64,000 nucleotides of DNA from Sinomicrobium sp. GTDB lineage: Bacteria > Bacteroidota > Bacteroidia > Flavobacteriales > Flavobacteriaceae. A program made the position numbers and the translations under genes. This document shows, one piece after another, positions 8,686-17,688 of this stretch (positions are counted from its first letter, which is position 1; every line of letters starts with the position of its first letter). The notes beneath the pieces were generated by a model. That model saw nothing but the letters and a program-made list of their open reading frames with translations, was not told where the DNA came from and ran no database searches. The stretch spans positions 86,466-150,465 of the forward strand of contig JAJUFH010000004.1 of the NCBI GenBank assembly GCA_029266035.1, read 5' to 3'.

Positions 8686-11502
8686 TCAGAAACTGTAGCT
8701 ATATCCGATTGAAAACTCCCTTCCTGGTGATCGGAATGAGAAATTTTGATTTTGTGCGCGGAAAGCTTCGTATTGACTTTGACGGTCATCTCCCAGTATG
8801 TTACTGGCCTGAATGCTTATTTTGGAACGTTGTTCTTCTCCCAATGTTTTGGAAAAATTAAAGTTTAAACTATTAAAAGGCATAGTATACACATCAGGGT
8901 TTAATCCGGCAGTTCCAACTACTTCCAAGGTCTTTCCTTGAACGTTATAAAACATACCGCTTTCCAGACCAATGTCGTCATTTTTGTAATTGAGTCCAAC
9001 ATTGACAAGATAAGGAGATTGTCCTTGTAATTGTCTTTTTCTATCAATGGTCTCTCCATCTTTCAGATAAAGGTTACGTGCCTCGTATTCTTGTGTAGCC
9101 ATTTCCATTTTTGAATCAATCAAAGAGACGTTCAGGTTTAGCGACAGGTTTTTCAGTCCTTCTGTAATAAATCCGAGATGTTTACGGGCTTCGAATTCGA
9201 CTCCTACAACTTCTGCTGAAGGCGAGTTTCTAGGAGTGTAATAATTCGGAGCCGTATTGTCGTAGGATACAATTTCTATCGGATCTGTAAAGTGTTTGTA
9301 AAATCCACTGATGGCGAACATTTGCGCGTCTTCCGCATATAATTCCCATCTCAAGTCTACGTTGTCTATAGTGGTAGGTTCCAAATCCAAGTTTCCGATA
9401 AACACCAATCCGGTTAAGAGGTCGGAAATCTGTACCATTGATTTTTCCCTAAAGCTTGGACGAGCTATGGTTCTCGAATATGATCCGCGGATGTTCATAT
9501 TGTCCTTAAGCTCGTAAATGAGGTTTGCCGAAGGAAAAAGATCAAATTTATCGAATAGCTTTTCATTGTCAGCACTTACTGTTCCAGTACTGTTTTGACC
9601 AGTGAAAAAGTGGGAGAAATACTCACCTCTCAAACCTATAATGGTTCGGAATTTCTCAAAGGGTACAAACTCGCTTGAGATATAAGTGGCTGCCGTATTT
9701 TGATTGGCCTCAAAGGTGTTGGCCGGTTGGAAATTTCCACGTATAAAACTACCTGAATTGGTGTCTGGTGTCCAGATGTTCTCAGGAGCGAGTATGGCAT
9801 TTGCATCGCCGTTGAGGTCACTACTGTTAAATGCGCGGAACCCTATTTCGTAGCTGTGTATGCTGTAGTCTCGCTGTTTATAACTGTATAAGGCTCCAAA
9901 TTTTAATGCTGATTTGCGATCGAACATCGACAGGTTTTTGGTGAAATCCACTTTTCCAACGATATTGTCTTCTGTCAGGTCGCGCCATATTCGAGCGGGA
10001 TAACCGGCATCGGCGCTTATGGTATATGAACCATTGTCGTTGACGATAAATGTAGTTTGCCTTGCATCCTTATCTTGTACGCTGGCATGGGTAGGTGCTA
10101 CGCTCCATTCGGTAGTAAAGGAAGCATCTTCACTGGAATGTTTACCGGAAAACAATAAACTGGTTACGGAGCGCTCAGTGTATTCCAGATAATTTCTCAT
10201 CACCTGTATCGAATTGGATACCTGTGTGTCCTGGTTGTAGATAGACGCCTGGTTTTCTCCGTTCTGAAGGTGAAGGATGTTAAAGCGGTACTTGGATCTT
10301 TCCGTTTTATAAGACAGCCCTGCCAATCCGGATAATAATACGTTGTTTATACCTAGGTCACCAACTCTCCTGCGATCGTATCTCATTTCATAATTATCGG
10401 ATTCACTCCATTTTTGATATATTCCATCATCAAAATTTTCGTAAAAAGAAGTGGTGTTCTTGTAGTCTAAAGAGGCGATAAGTCCAAGTTTATTACCATT
10501 ACCTACATCAAATTGGTTTCCATAACTGAAGCTGAGTCCAAAATTTGGCATAGAGCTCTTCTGTTTTGCTGCCATTTGCGGGTCGAAAGATCGAGTAATC
10601 CCTTCAAGAGTACCGTTGTCTGACGGAGGAAGGGGAATGTCGGTATTTGACGGAATTGGTAGTTTTCGGGTACCGTTGTCGAAGCCTAGAAAGTCGGTGC
10701 CACCACCGTCGTAGCTCAGATAGTTGTCTTTAAAATGCATATCGGGATTGAATCCGCCAGATATAGAAAAAGACATTTGTTTGGAAGTCGGAAAATCTTT
10801 GGTTACAATATTTACCATTCCTCCGGTAAAGTCGGCTGGAAGTTCGGCTGCAGCTGATTTTTGTACGACAAGGTTTTCCAAGATATTGGTGGGGAAGACA
10901 TCCATTTGTACGGTGTTTTTATCCGGGTCCAGTCCTGGGATATCCATACCGTTTAGGGTAGATTTGGTGTAGCGATCTCCCAGACCTCTTACATATACGT
11001 ATTTCCCTTCTTGTACAGAAACACCCGGAACCCGTTTTACGGCTGCCGCGATATCACCTGCCCCTGCTTTTTTAATCCCTTCGGAAGAAAGTCCGTCTAA
11101 CAATGTGACAGAGTTTTTTTGCAAGTTGAGTACAGAAGCTTCGGTGTTTTTTCGGGTGGTAGTAGTGATGACCACCTCGTCGAGGGCGGTTGAAGCTGGG
11201 TTTAGGGTAATATTCAGTTCTACAGTTTCTCCTCCAGATACTTTTACTTCCGCAATTTCCTTAGTCTCATAACCTACAAAAGAAAATACCAAGGTATGTA
11301 TTCCTTCTTCGAGTTCGATGGTGTAAAGTCCTTCAAAATCGGAAGTTGCCCCATTAGTGGTGCCCTTTACTACTACATTGGCAAAGGGTAATACGTCATT
11401 AAACTCACCATCCATTATTTTTCCGGTAACCGTACCTGATTGTGCCGATAATAATTGGGCAAAGGCAGAGATAATAACAACTGAAAAAAGTTTCTTTAAC
11501 AT
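8686..11502 (-). CDS. TonB-dependent outer-membrane receptor
   Basis: This 938-residue outer-membrane protein starts with a signal peptide (cleavage near LLSAQ). A carboxypeptidase-regulatory-like beta-sandwich follows at about residues 24-110 (GTVTGKIMDGEFNDVLPFAN). The plug occupies about 120-230 with KYVYVRGLGDRYTKSTLNG and the ITLN/IVTKD segments, and a long beta-barrel ends in an aromatic residue (YSYSF). It imports a ligand with energy from TonB/ExbBD. The gene is downstream of the beta-helix lipoprotein gene on the same strand with a hairpin between them, so the two are probably one unit. The neighbouring PhoB/PhoR-like pair makes phosphate or phosphate-ester uptake a possibility, but this is inference. 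Confidence 0.92.
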   Translation of the reverse strand: MLKKLFSVVIISAFAQLLSAQSGTVTGKIMDGEFNDVLPFANVVVKGTTNGATSDFEGLYTIELEEGIHTLVFSFVGYETKEIAEVKVSGGETVELNITLNPASTALDEVVITTTTRKNTEASVLNLQKNSVTLLDGLSSEGIKKAGAGDIAAAVKRVPGVSVQEGKYVYVRGLGDRYTKSTLNGMDIPGLDPDKNTVQMDVFPTNILENLVVQKSAAAELPADFTGGMVNIVTKDFPTSKQMSFSISGGFNPDMHFKDNYLSYDGGGTDFLGFDNGTRKLPIPSNTDIPLPPSDNGTLEGITRSFDPQMAAKQKSSMPNFGLSFSYGNQFDVGNGNKLGLIASLDYKNTTSFYENFDDGIYQKWSESDNYEMRYDRRRVGDLGINNVLLSGLAGLSYKTERSKYRFNILHLQNGENQASIYNQDTQVSNSIQVMRNYLEYTERSVTSLLFSGKHSSEDASFTTEWSVAPTHASVQDKDARQTTFIVNDNGSYTISADAGYPARIWRDLTEDNIVGKVDFTKNLSMFDRKSALKFGALYSYKQRDYSIHSYEIGFRAFNSSDLNGDANAILAPENIWTPDTNSGSFIRGNFQPANTFEANQNTAATYISSEFVPFEKFRTIIGLRGEYFSHFFTGQNSTGTVSADNEKLFDKFDLFPSANLIYELKDNMNIRGSYSRTIARPSFREKSMVQISDLLTGLVFIGNLDLEPTTIDNVDLRWELYAEDAQMFAISGFYKHFTDPIEIVSYDNTAPNYYTPRNSPSAEVVGVEFEARKHLGFITEGLKNLSLNLNVSLIDSKMEMATQEYEARNLYLKDGETIDRKRQLQGQSPYLVNVGLNYKNDDIGLESGMFYNVQGKTLEVVGTAGLNPDVYTMPFNSLNFNFSKTLGEEQRSKISIQASNILGDDRQSQYEAFRAQNQNFSFRSPGREFSIGYSYSF

Positions 11503-11538
11503 CAGTCAAAAGGTAATTTTAGTTTTTTTAATTAAGTA

Positions 11539-11573
11539 AAATGCCCAAGGGATTTTATAACCCCTGGACATTT
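11539..11573. terminator. intercistronic hairpin between lipoprotein and TonB receptor
   Basis: AAATGCCCAAGGG (11539-11551) pairs with CCCCTGGACATTT (11561-11573) with two G-U pairs, and T-rich sequence follows on the - strand. Lying between two apparently paired genes, it may let only part of the transcripts read on into the receptor. Confidence 0.6.
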
Positions 11574-11605
11574 TTTACTGTAATATCGAATTTTACAAGC
11601 TGTGT

Positions 11606-12859
11606 TTAGAATTCAACACCCATTGCGGCGGTGTAAGTCCATCCGAATACAGAAGTATCTGCTCCTTTTGTGTTGGGAGCTTCTAGAGCTTCAGCATTGT
11701 CGTAGAATTTAGCTTCGTCTCCAGCGTTGTAATCACCTGTAAATATTTCCTCCCAAACAGCATCTTGAGGAAGTACTATATTCCAGTCTGTAAAAGAGAT
11801 ATTGCCATTGGAAAGTTCTGTAGCTGAATCAGCACCATCAACGTGTACCGCTGCACCTGCTCCATAGCCATAAGCCAGTACGTTTTCTAAATTGACTAAC
11901 AGGCCATCTCTGAAATCTGCGTAATCATTTGTGTCTGTTCCTTTTCCAATAAGGGTTATGTTTTTTAAGGTGTGTTGCATATTATCACCAGTAGTTCCTT
12001 CTGGACCGTCCATTTCAAGACTTGTCCCTTCGGTGTTATCAGCCATAATAGCGATTGCATTGTCAAGAGTTCCTGACCAACCTTGATCGGTGTCAAAACC
12101 GTCGTCTCCATGTGCCCAAACCAAAGCGTTGGTTACGTTTACAGTACCTCCAAACCACTCAATACCGTCGTCAAGGTTACCTACTACTTCAACATTTTCA
12201 ATGGTAGTTCCATTACCAACACCACCGAGAGTAAGACCGTTAATTTCGTTATCTTGTCCTATGAGGATACCGCCGTGACGTATGGAGATATATTTGATAA
12301 CTCCAGAGTTGTCGGCTGGATCTGTCCCTCCGTATTGTCCGTAAGGTTCATCAGGAGAAATACCTTCAATTTGTGCGTTTTCGCTGTCACCACTAGCAGA
12401 GATAGGAGCTTTTCCTAAAATGATGACACCACCCCAAAGTGCGTTGTCGTTTTCATCTAAGTTAGTACCTTTTAATTCTCCGGGTTTAATATTGTCAGCC
12501 TCTGCAGTAAATATAATTGGGCTATCTGCAGTACCTTCAGCCATCAGTTTTCCACCTTGGTCTACTACGAGTGCAGAAGCTGAGGTTTCTTGACCGGGTT
12601 TACCCTTAATAATTGTACCCGGCTCGATAGTTAGGGTTACACCTTCGTTTACTACCACTTTACCATCCAATAGGTATACAGTATCAGCATTCCAAGTTTC
12701 GTCTTCTGTAAGAATGCCATTTTTTACTTCAGTTACTACCTCATCTCCTCCTGGTTCTGGGTTTGGATCTGTAGTGCTAGAGGAATCGTCATCGCTAGAA
12801 CAAGCTGAGATAAATACTGCTAGTACAGCGAGGATAGACATGAATTCAATTTTCTTCAT
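11606..12859 (-). CDS. beta-helix lipoprotein partner of the TonB receptor
   Basis: The 417-residue product carries a lipoprotein signal with lipobox SAC (Cys20) followed by the acidic SSDDDSSSTTDPNPEPGGDE stretch, a Bacteroidetes surface-export-like tail. The body shows repeated strand-turn units rich in G and N (GGVIILGKAP, GGTVNVTNALVWAHGDDGFD, TLKNITLIGKGTDT) typical of a right-handed parallel beta-helix. Proteins of this kind occur next to TonB receptors in flavobacteria. They are presumed to bind a ligand at the cell surface. It is transcribed first, upstream of the receptor, and divergent from the PhoB-like gene. No enzyme motif was found. Confidence 0.85.
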   Translation of the reverse strand: MKKIEFMSILAVLAVFISACSSDDDSSSTTDPNPEPGGDEVVTEVKNGILTEDETWNADTVYLLDGKVVVNEGVTLTIEPGTIIKGKPGQETSASALVVDQGGKLMAEGTADSPIIFTAEADNIKPGELKGTNLDENDNALWGGVIILGKAPISASGDSENAQIEGISPDEPYGQYGGTDPADNSGVIKYISIRHGGILIGQDNEINGLTLGGVGNGTTIENVEVVGNLDDGIEWFGGTVNVTNALVWAHGDDGFDTDQGWSGTLDNAIAIMADNTEGTSLEMDGPEGTTGDNMQHTLKNITLIGKGTDTNDYADFRDGLLVNLENVLAYGYGAGAAVHVDGADSATELSNGNISFTDWNIVLPQDAVWEEIFTGDYNAGDEAKFYDNAEALEAPNTKGADTSVFGWTYTAAMGVEF

Positions 12860-13056
12860 TTTAATCAGGTTTAATTAATACTTTTGAGTTTTCTGATAAT
12901 TGTTTTTGAACAGTTATTTGAATTTGTTCGGGGCAAAGAAAGGGGAGCTTTGTAAAGACGTCGTTACTTGAAAATTAAATGTAAATGATGTAAATGTTGT
13001 TTTAATGTTACGAGATTAAAAGAATGTTAATCGCTTTAATTATTTAATATTATCTT

Positions 13057-13064
13057 TACTTTTG
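13057..13064 (+). promoter_or_regulatory. -7 promoter box TACTTTTG of the response-regulator gene
   Basis: Exact match to TAnnTTTG. A start at 13072 would leave a leader of only about 3 nt, whereas the ATG at 13096 gives about 27 nt, so the box helps choose the start. Two AATGTTA heptamers at 13004-13010 and 13023-13029 lie just upstream; a regulatory role is possible but unproven. Confidence 0.5.
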
Positions 13065-13095
13065 GCGTAAAATGAATACGAAAATTAACAGAGAG

Positions 13096-13782
13096 ATGAA
13101 GAAAAAAGACATCCGTATATTGCTGGTAGACGACGAACCGGACATTCTGGAAATTGTAGGTTACAACCTATCTGTCGAAGGATATAATGTATCGGTTGCC
13201 AACAATGGCGTCGAGGCAGTGGCCAAAGCAAAGAAAGAGCGACCGCATCTTATTATCATGGATGTGATGATGCCTGAAATGGACGGCATGGAAGCTTGTG
13301 AACAAATACGCAGAATTCCCGAACTGTCCGGTACCATTATTACTTTTCTCACCGCAAGGGGAGAAGATTATTCACAGGTGGCAGGCTTCGATGCCGGAGC
13401 AGACGATTATATTACCAAGCCGGTAAAACCCAAAGTGCTGGTGAGTAAGGTAAAGGCGCTCCTCAGACGATTAAAAGAAGAGCAGGAACCAGAGGAAGCG
13501 GTTGTTAAGGTTGGCGATATTGTTATAAATCGAGACGAATACAAGATAGAGCAAAAGGGCAAGGAGATTATACTGCCTCGCAAGGAGTTTGAACTGCTTT
13601 CGCTTCTCGCTTCACGACCCGGGAAGGTGTTTAAGAGGGAAGAGATATTAGACAAGGTATGGGGTAATGAAGTTATAGTAGGTGGAAGAACAATCGACGT
13701 ACATATCCGAAAGCTCAGAGAAAAGATCGGCGACGATCACTTTAATACCGTAAAAGGAGTAGGGTATAAATTTGTTTTTTAA
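13096..13782 (+). CDS. PhoB/OmpR-family response regulator
   Basis: Starting at MKKKDIRILLVDDEPD the protein has 228 residues. The receiver domain (about 5-120) has the acidic pair Asp12-Asp13, phosphoacceptor Asp56 in LIIMDVMMPEMDG, and Lys108 in YITKPVKP. The C-terminal winged helix (about 135-225) has the PhoB-like KEFELLSLLASRPGKVFKRE and VDVHIRKLREKIG-type blocks. An in-frame ATG at 13072 is possible. The histidine kinase gene follows 82 bp later. The pair is of the PhoB/PhoR lineage; phosphate sensing is plausible but no pst or phoU genes are in view. Confidence 0.9.
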   Translation: MKKKDIRILLVDDEPDILEIVGYNLSVEGYNVSVANNGVEAVAKAKKERPHLIIMDVMMPEMDGMEACEQIRRIPELSGTIITFLTARGEDYSQVAGFDAGADDYITKPVKPKVLVSKVKALLRRLKEEQEPEEAVVKVGDIVINRDEYKIEQKGKEIILPRKEFELLSLLASRPGKVFKREEILDKVWGNEVIVGGRTIDVHIRKLREKIGDDHFNTVKGVGYKFVF

Positions 13783-13864
13783 ATCTGCCACGATTAGCAC
13801 ATTGACAAAACTCCCCGACTTTTTCGTTTCTTTGTAGCAGGAATTAATTTCCATTTGTTGTAAT

Positions 13865-14929
13865 ATGGCTACGAAACTGAAAAAATCATACAGATTTGCA
13901 CTGCGGTCATCGCTGTACATCACACTCTTACTCAGTGTGATGTTTGTGTTTCTACTGTATTGGATAGCAACGCCAGAAACTGTACTCAGCTATCTAATGG
14001 CGGTGCTGCTGTATGCTGTGATCAATTTTTCTATATGTTTTTTAATTGTACAGTTTAGAGTAGAGCGGTTTATATACCAACGCGTAAAGAAAATTTACGA
14101 CGATGTATCACTGCTGGAATCCACTTCTTTCCAACGGCAACCCGTCACAACCGATATGGCTACCTTAACTCGAGAGATCGAAAAATTTGCCGAAGATAGA
14201 AAGTTGGAAATAGAAACCCTGAAAATAAGAGAGGCTTATCGCAGGGAGTTTATAGGTAATGTGTCGCATGAGCTGAAAACTCCTTTGTTTACTGTACAGG
14301 GATATATACTGACCCTGTTAGACGGCGGAATCAAAGATCTCAGTATCCGAAAAAAATACTTACAAAGAGCCTCAAAGGGAGTAGACAGGCTTATCTACAT
14401 AGTGAAAGATCTGGATATGATTACCAAACTTGAGTTGGGCGACTTGCATCTGGATTATGAAGAATTTGATATTGTAGAACTGGTTCAAAATGTTTTCGAC
14501 CTGTTTGAAATGAAAGCCGCAAAAAAGAATATCACCCTTACTTTCGATACCAAATATAAGGAGCCTGTGATGGTAAGGGCTGATAAAGAACGTATACAGC
14601 AAGTCGTGTCCAATCTAATCGTCAATTCTATAAAATACGGCAAGCCCGACGGTACCACGGAGGTGAGTATAGAAAACTTGATAAAGAACAAGGTAATAGT
14701 GAGGATTACCGACAATGGCGAAGGAATCCAAAAAGAAAACATCCCGAGGTTGTTTGAGCGATTTTACCGCGTAGACAAAAGCGGAAGCCGCAAAGAAGGT
14801 GGCTCAGGACTTGGTTTGTCGATTGTAAAACACATCATGGAAGCCCATAACGAACGCATTTATGTGGAAAGTGTACACGGTATAGGTTCTGAATTTTCCT
14901 TTACCCTCGAAAAGGTTAGTAGTTTGTAG
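13865..14929 (+). CDS. PhoR-like sensor histidine kinase
   Basis: The 354-residue protein has two membrane helices near the N-terminus (about 14-34 and 40-63) with almost no periplasmic loop. A HAMP-like linker follows. The H-box is FIGNVSHELKTP with His135. The ATP-binding domain shows N-box NLIVNSIKYG, G1 DNGEGI, F-box RLFERFYRVD and G2 GSGLGLSIV. Lack of an outer sensor domain fits PhoR-type kinases that read another membrane complex. It follows the response-regulator gene and is probably its cognate kinase. A TTTCTTTG sequence in the spacer is one base off the -7 consensus, so a separate promoter is possible. Confidence 0.9.
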   Translation: MATKLKKSYRFALRSSLYITLLLSVMFVFLLYWIATPETVLSYLMAVLLYAVINFSICFLIVQFRVERFIYQRVKKIYDDVSLLESTSFQRQPVTTDMATLTREIEKFAEDRKLEIETLKIREAYRREFIGNVSHELKTPLFTVQGYILTLLDGGIKDLSIRKKYLQRASKGVDRLIYIVKDLDMITKLELGDLHLDYEEFDIVELVQNVFDLFEMKAAKKNITLTFDTKYKEPVMVRADKERIQQVVSNLIVNSIKYGKPDGTTEVSIENLIKNKVIVRITDNGEGIQKENIPRLFERFYRVDKSGSRKEGGSGLGLSIVKHIMEAHNERIYVESVHGIGSEFSFTLEKVSSL

Positions 14930-14956
14930 TTTATGGTTTGTGGTTTGACTTTTGGT

Positions 14957-15000
14957 GTCATTGCGAGAAGCCGACCAAAGGAGGCGACGTGGCAATCTCG
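14957..15000. repeat. dispersed repeat of the ATTGCGAG...GCAATCTCG type
   Basis: The stretch begins CATTGCGAGA and ends GGCAATCTCG, so its ends are inverted (ATTGC/GCAAT). Elements with this layout are common as dispersed intergenic repeats in Bacteroidetes. Only one copy lies in this window. It sits in the 233 bp spacer between the kinase and glycosyltransferase genes, which also holds TAGTT-rich tracts. Confidence 0.5.
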
Positions 15001-15100
15001 GGTTTAGATGGATTTTAGTTTGTTAGTTCTTAGTTGGTAGCTCGTAGTGTTTTTTCGTTTTTCTGTGTTTTCGTTCGTAGCAATCACCATTTACATGCAT

Positions 15101-15149
15101 CAGACGCCGTAGAGACGCAAAATTTTGCGTCTCTCCCCATTGACGAATT
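15101..15149. repeat. dispersed palindromic repeat, copy 1
   Basis: The core AGACGCAAAATTTTGCGTCT (15113-15132) is a perfect 20 bp palindrome, flanked by CAGACGCCGTAG on the left and CCCCATTGACGAATT on the right. A second copy with the same flanks lies at 61515-61563. It borders the 3' end of the glycosyltransferase gene. Confidence 0.8.
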
Positions 15150-15162
15150 GACGTGGTACTCC

Positions 15163-16239
15163 TTACAACACCTTATTCTCCGTAGGAGACAGAAATACAT
15201 CAAAGAGTTCTCGAAAATCGAAATTATTGACGGGAACTGAGGGTAGTCCTTCGTAGTTGTCGATTTCCGAAAGCATATTGATGTTGAATTTTTTCTGTGA
15301 GGCACAGGGTACTAATCCTTTTTTGTGCAGTCTTTTGGCTAAGTATTCCTGTTCGTATTGTCCCGGAGTGGGGATAAAAAAAGCCTTTTTACCTAGAGTT
15401 ACGAGGTCCATGATAGTTGTATACCCCGAGCGTGACAATACCATAGCACTTTGGTTGAGAGCGGCTTCCAGCTGATCGGACTTCATAAAATTGTATACGG
15501 TAATGTTTTTTTCTTGCTTAACCGTTTGTGCGTTGTCTATTTGGCCTTGCACAAAGAGAATACGTCCTTCGTAGTTTTCAATTTCGTTGATGAGTTTGTC
15601 TTCGAGCATGCTGCGCTGAGGTTCCGGACCGGAAAGCACAATGGCTAAATCGTATAGTATGTCGGTTTCCTTTTTTTGAAATCTGCTCAGAGGGCCGATA
15701 TATCTAAGGGGAAAATTAACTTTTTTTAGGTGGCCGAGTTTTCCGCTGAGGTTAGGTTTTTCTTCGGTATCGGGAACCCAGCACTGATCGAATTTTCTAA
15801 TGAATTTACGGTGTACCTTCGAACTCAACCAGGTGGTGCTTCCGGTGAGCACATTGAGTTGATGGGTGATAAAAACCGATGGAACACTTTTGTGATACAC
15901 CCCGAGACGATTGTCTGAAATAATACCGTCTATGGCCTTTTCTGCAATAATTTTTTTGACCAGCTTTTTTTCCTTGGCAACTGCTTTTATCATTTTTGGG
16001 GAGTCCCATATCATCTTGAGTTTAAAGAATCGGCCTTCTTTGGCGTATTCTATCTGGTATGACGGAAGATATACGCTTTCCAATTGTGGAAATTCCTGAC
16101 GGAGTAGTTCTAGAGCAGTACCATCTGAAGCGATAACCGGACAGAATCCGTGTTGTATCAGGGCTCTGATAATGGGAATACATCGGGTTGCGTGCCCGAG
16201 TCCCCAATTGAGCGGAGCGACGAGTATTCGGTAATTCAT
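15163..16239 (-). CDS. glycosyltransferase, UDP-sugar type (GT28-like)
   Basis: The product has 358 residues and begins ILVAPLNWGLGHATRCIPII, the GxGHxxR motif of GT-B enzymes related to MurG and MGT. The C-terminal half has the expected FVQGQ strand, SQSAMVLSRSGY-like donor-binding helix (ALNQSAMVLSRSGYTTIMD) and FFIPTPGQYEQEYLA, where the acceptor/donor loop Gln-Glu pair sits. It should transfer a nucleotide-activated hexose to a small or lipid acceptor at the inner membrane or in the cytoplasm. The acceptor is unknown. It is divergent from trmB. Confidence 0.85.
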   Translation of the reverse strand: MNYRILVAPLNWGLGHATRCIPIIRALIQHGFCPVIASDGTALELLRQEFPQLESVYLPSYQIEYAKEGRFFKLKMIWDSPKMIKAVAKEKKLVKKIIAEKAIDGIISDNRLGVYHKSVPSVFITHQLNVLTGSTTWLSSKVHRKFIRKFDQCWVPDTEEKPNLSGKLGHLKKVNFPLRYIGPLSRFQKKETDILYDLAIVLSGPEPQRSMLEDKLINEIENYEGRILFVQGQIDNAQTVKQEKNITVYNFMKSDQLEAALNQSAMVLSRSGYTTIMDLVTLGKKAFFIPTPGQYEQEYLAKRLHKKGLVPCASQKKFNINMLSEIDNYEGLPSVPVNNFDFRELFDVFLSPTENKVL

Positions 16240-16279
16240 ACTACAAAATAAGTCATTTCGAAACCGATAAATATTTCCT

Positions 16280-16287
16280 TAATTTTG
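16280..16287 (+). promoter_or_regulatory. -7 promoter box TAATTTTG of trmB
   Basis: Exact match to TAnnTTTG, 21 bp upstream of the GTG start at 16309. Confidence 0.5.
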
Positions 16288-16308
16288 CGAAAAAATTAAA
16301 TAATTGTT

Positions 16309-16998
16309 GTGGGGAGTAAAAACAAACTAAAGCGGTTTAGGGAAAACGAGACTTTTTCCAATGTGCTGCAACCAAAAAGGGAAGAGGTGTTGTCTGGAGA
16401 CTTTTCACTGAAGGGAAAGTGGCGAAGTGAATTTTTTAAGAACGATCACCCGATAGTGCTAGAACTTGGATGTGGTAAGGGAGAATACAGTGTAAGCCTG
16501 GCGCAGAAGTATCCTCAAAAGAATTTTATCGGGATAGATATAAAGGGAGCACGGTTTTGGAGAGGAGCCAAAACAGCCTTGGAAGAAGGACTGCAAAACG
16601 TAGCCTTTTTGCGCACTCAGATAGAGTTGATCGATTGCTTTTTTGAAAGTGATGAGGTCGACGAAATCTGGATTACCTTTCCCGATCCGCAGATCAAGTA
16701 CAAGCGCACTAAACATCGGCTTACCAATGCAGTTTTTTTGGAAAAGTATCGAAACGTACTGAGAAAGGGTGGAACAGTACACCTAAAGACCGATAGCGAA
16801 TTTATGCACGGTTATACGTTGGGCTTGTTGCACGGTCTCGGATATGAGGTGTTGTATGCTCATCACGATGTGTACAGCAACAAATACAGTCCGGAAGAGG
16901 TGACGAGTGTACAAACTTTCTACGAAAAGCAGTATCTTGAGCAGCGAAAAGCAATTACCTATATAAAATTTGCATTTCCGGACAAAGAGGCGGAATAG
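16309..16998 (+). CDS. trmB: tRNA (guanine-N7-)-methyltransferase
   Basis: TrmB methylates N7 of G46 in the tRNA variable loop using S-adenosylmethionine. The 229-residue product shows the SAM-binding motif VLELGCGKGEYSVSLA, the IGIDIKGARFWRGAK segment, and the family hallmark IWITFPDPQIKYKRTKHRLT near residue 125. It is followed by HLKTDSEFMHGY. The start codon is GTG, placed 21 bp after a -7 box; no ATG is suitable. The LysE-type gene follows after 24 bp, so an operon is likely. Confidence 0.94.
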   Translation: MGSKNKLKRFRENETFSNVLQPKREEVLSGDFSLKGKWRSEFFKNDHPIVLELGCGKGEYSVSLAQKYPQKNFIGIDIKGARFWRGAKTALEEGLQNVAFLRTQIELIDCFFESDEVDEIWITFPDPQIKYKRTKHRLTNAVFLEKYRNVLRKGGTVHLKTDSEFMHGYTLGLLHGLGYEVLYAHHDVYSNKYSPEEVTSVQTFYEKQYLEQRKAITYIKFAFPDKEAE

Positions 16999-17022
16999 TG
17001 ATACAACAAAAATAACCGACCT

Positions 17023-17655
17023 ATGGTACACATACTCATACTTTTCTTTGCCACCTTTTCGGCGGCGGCAATGGGGGTTTTGCTTCCCGGTCTGGTAAAT
17101 ATGACGGCAGCAAAAACCAGTGCGCAAAGAGGAAGAGTAAACGGTATGCTGTTTTCTACAGGGGCTTCGTTGATCGTAGTATTACAAGCCTATATAGGGG
17201 TGCTTTTTTCCAAATACTTGTACCGCAATCCAGATGTTATAGGTAGCTTGCTAAAAATTGCGGTATTGGTCTTTGCTTTTTTTGCGGTGTATTTTTTTAT
17301 ATCGGGAAGGAAAAAGAAGGAAAAGAGAAGACTGCGCCCCGCCTATTTTAGCAAGCGAAGAAGTTTTTTGAAGGGGATGTTTATCTCGGCACTCAACGTG
17401 TTGCCCATTCCGTATTTTTGCGGATTGAACGCGGCTTGGAATGTGTCGGGCTGGATCAAGTTTGAATTGACAGATATTCTTGTATTTGTCTTGGCAGCGG
17501 GTATGGGTACTTTTGGAACGCTCTATGTTTATGTAGTGTATTTTAACAGGCTCCGCGAGCGCAATGGAAGGTTTACCCAATATTCCGATTATATACTCAG
17601 TGTGTTGATGCTGGTATTGGTCATTATCACCCTGATTCGTATTTTTTACGGTTAA
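17023..17655 (+). CDS. LysE-family membrane exporter
   Basis: This is a 210-residue membrane protein with about six hydrophobic helices, the usual size of the LysE/RhtB amino-acid exporter family. The N-terminus has the family-like segment MGVLLPGLVNMTAAKTSAQRG, equivalent to the PGP-containing first helix. A basic cytoplasmic loop (GRKKKEKRRLRP) divides the two halves. It should sit in the inner membrane and export an amino acid or similar small molecule, but the substrate cannot be told. It is 24 bp downstream of trmB and 33 bp upstream of the alkyltransferase-like gene. Confidence 0.8.
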   Translation: MVHILILFFATFSAAAMGVLLPGLVNMTAAKTSAQRGRVNGMLFSTGASLIVVLQAYIGVLFSKYLYRNPDVIGSLLKIAVLVFAFFAVYFFISGRKKKEKRRLRPAYFSKRRSFLKGMFISALNVLPIPYFCGLNAAWNVSGWIKFELTDILVFVLAAGMGTFGTLYVYVVYFNRLRERNGRFTQYSDYILSVLMLVLVIITLIRIFYG

Positions 17656-17688
17656 TAGACTGGGGAACCGGTATTAAAAACCAAAAAT

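Noticed and set aside
12952..13030. A Pho box upstream of the response-regulator gene
   Set aside because: The AATGTTA repeats are 19 bp apart, not the 11-bp spacing of PhoB boxes; not supported strongly enough to annotate.
13072..13095. ATG at 13072 as the start of the response regulator
   Set aside because: The -7 box ends 7 nt before it and homologues begin at the KKKDIRILLVDDEPD block; kept as an alternative only.
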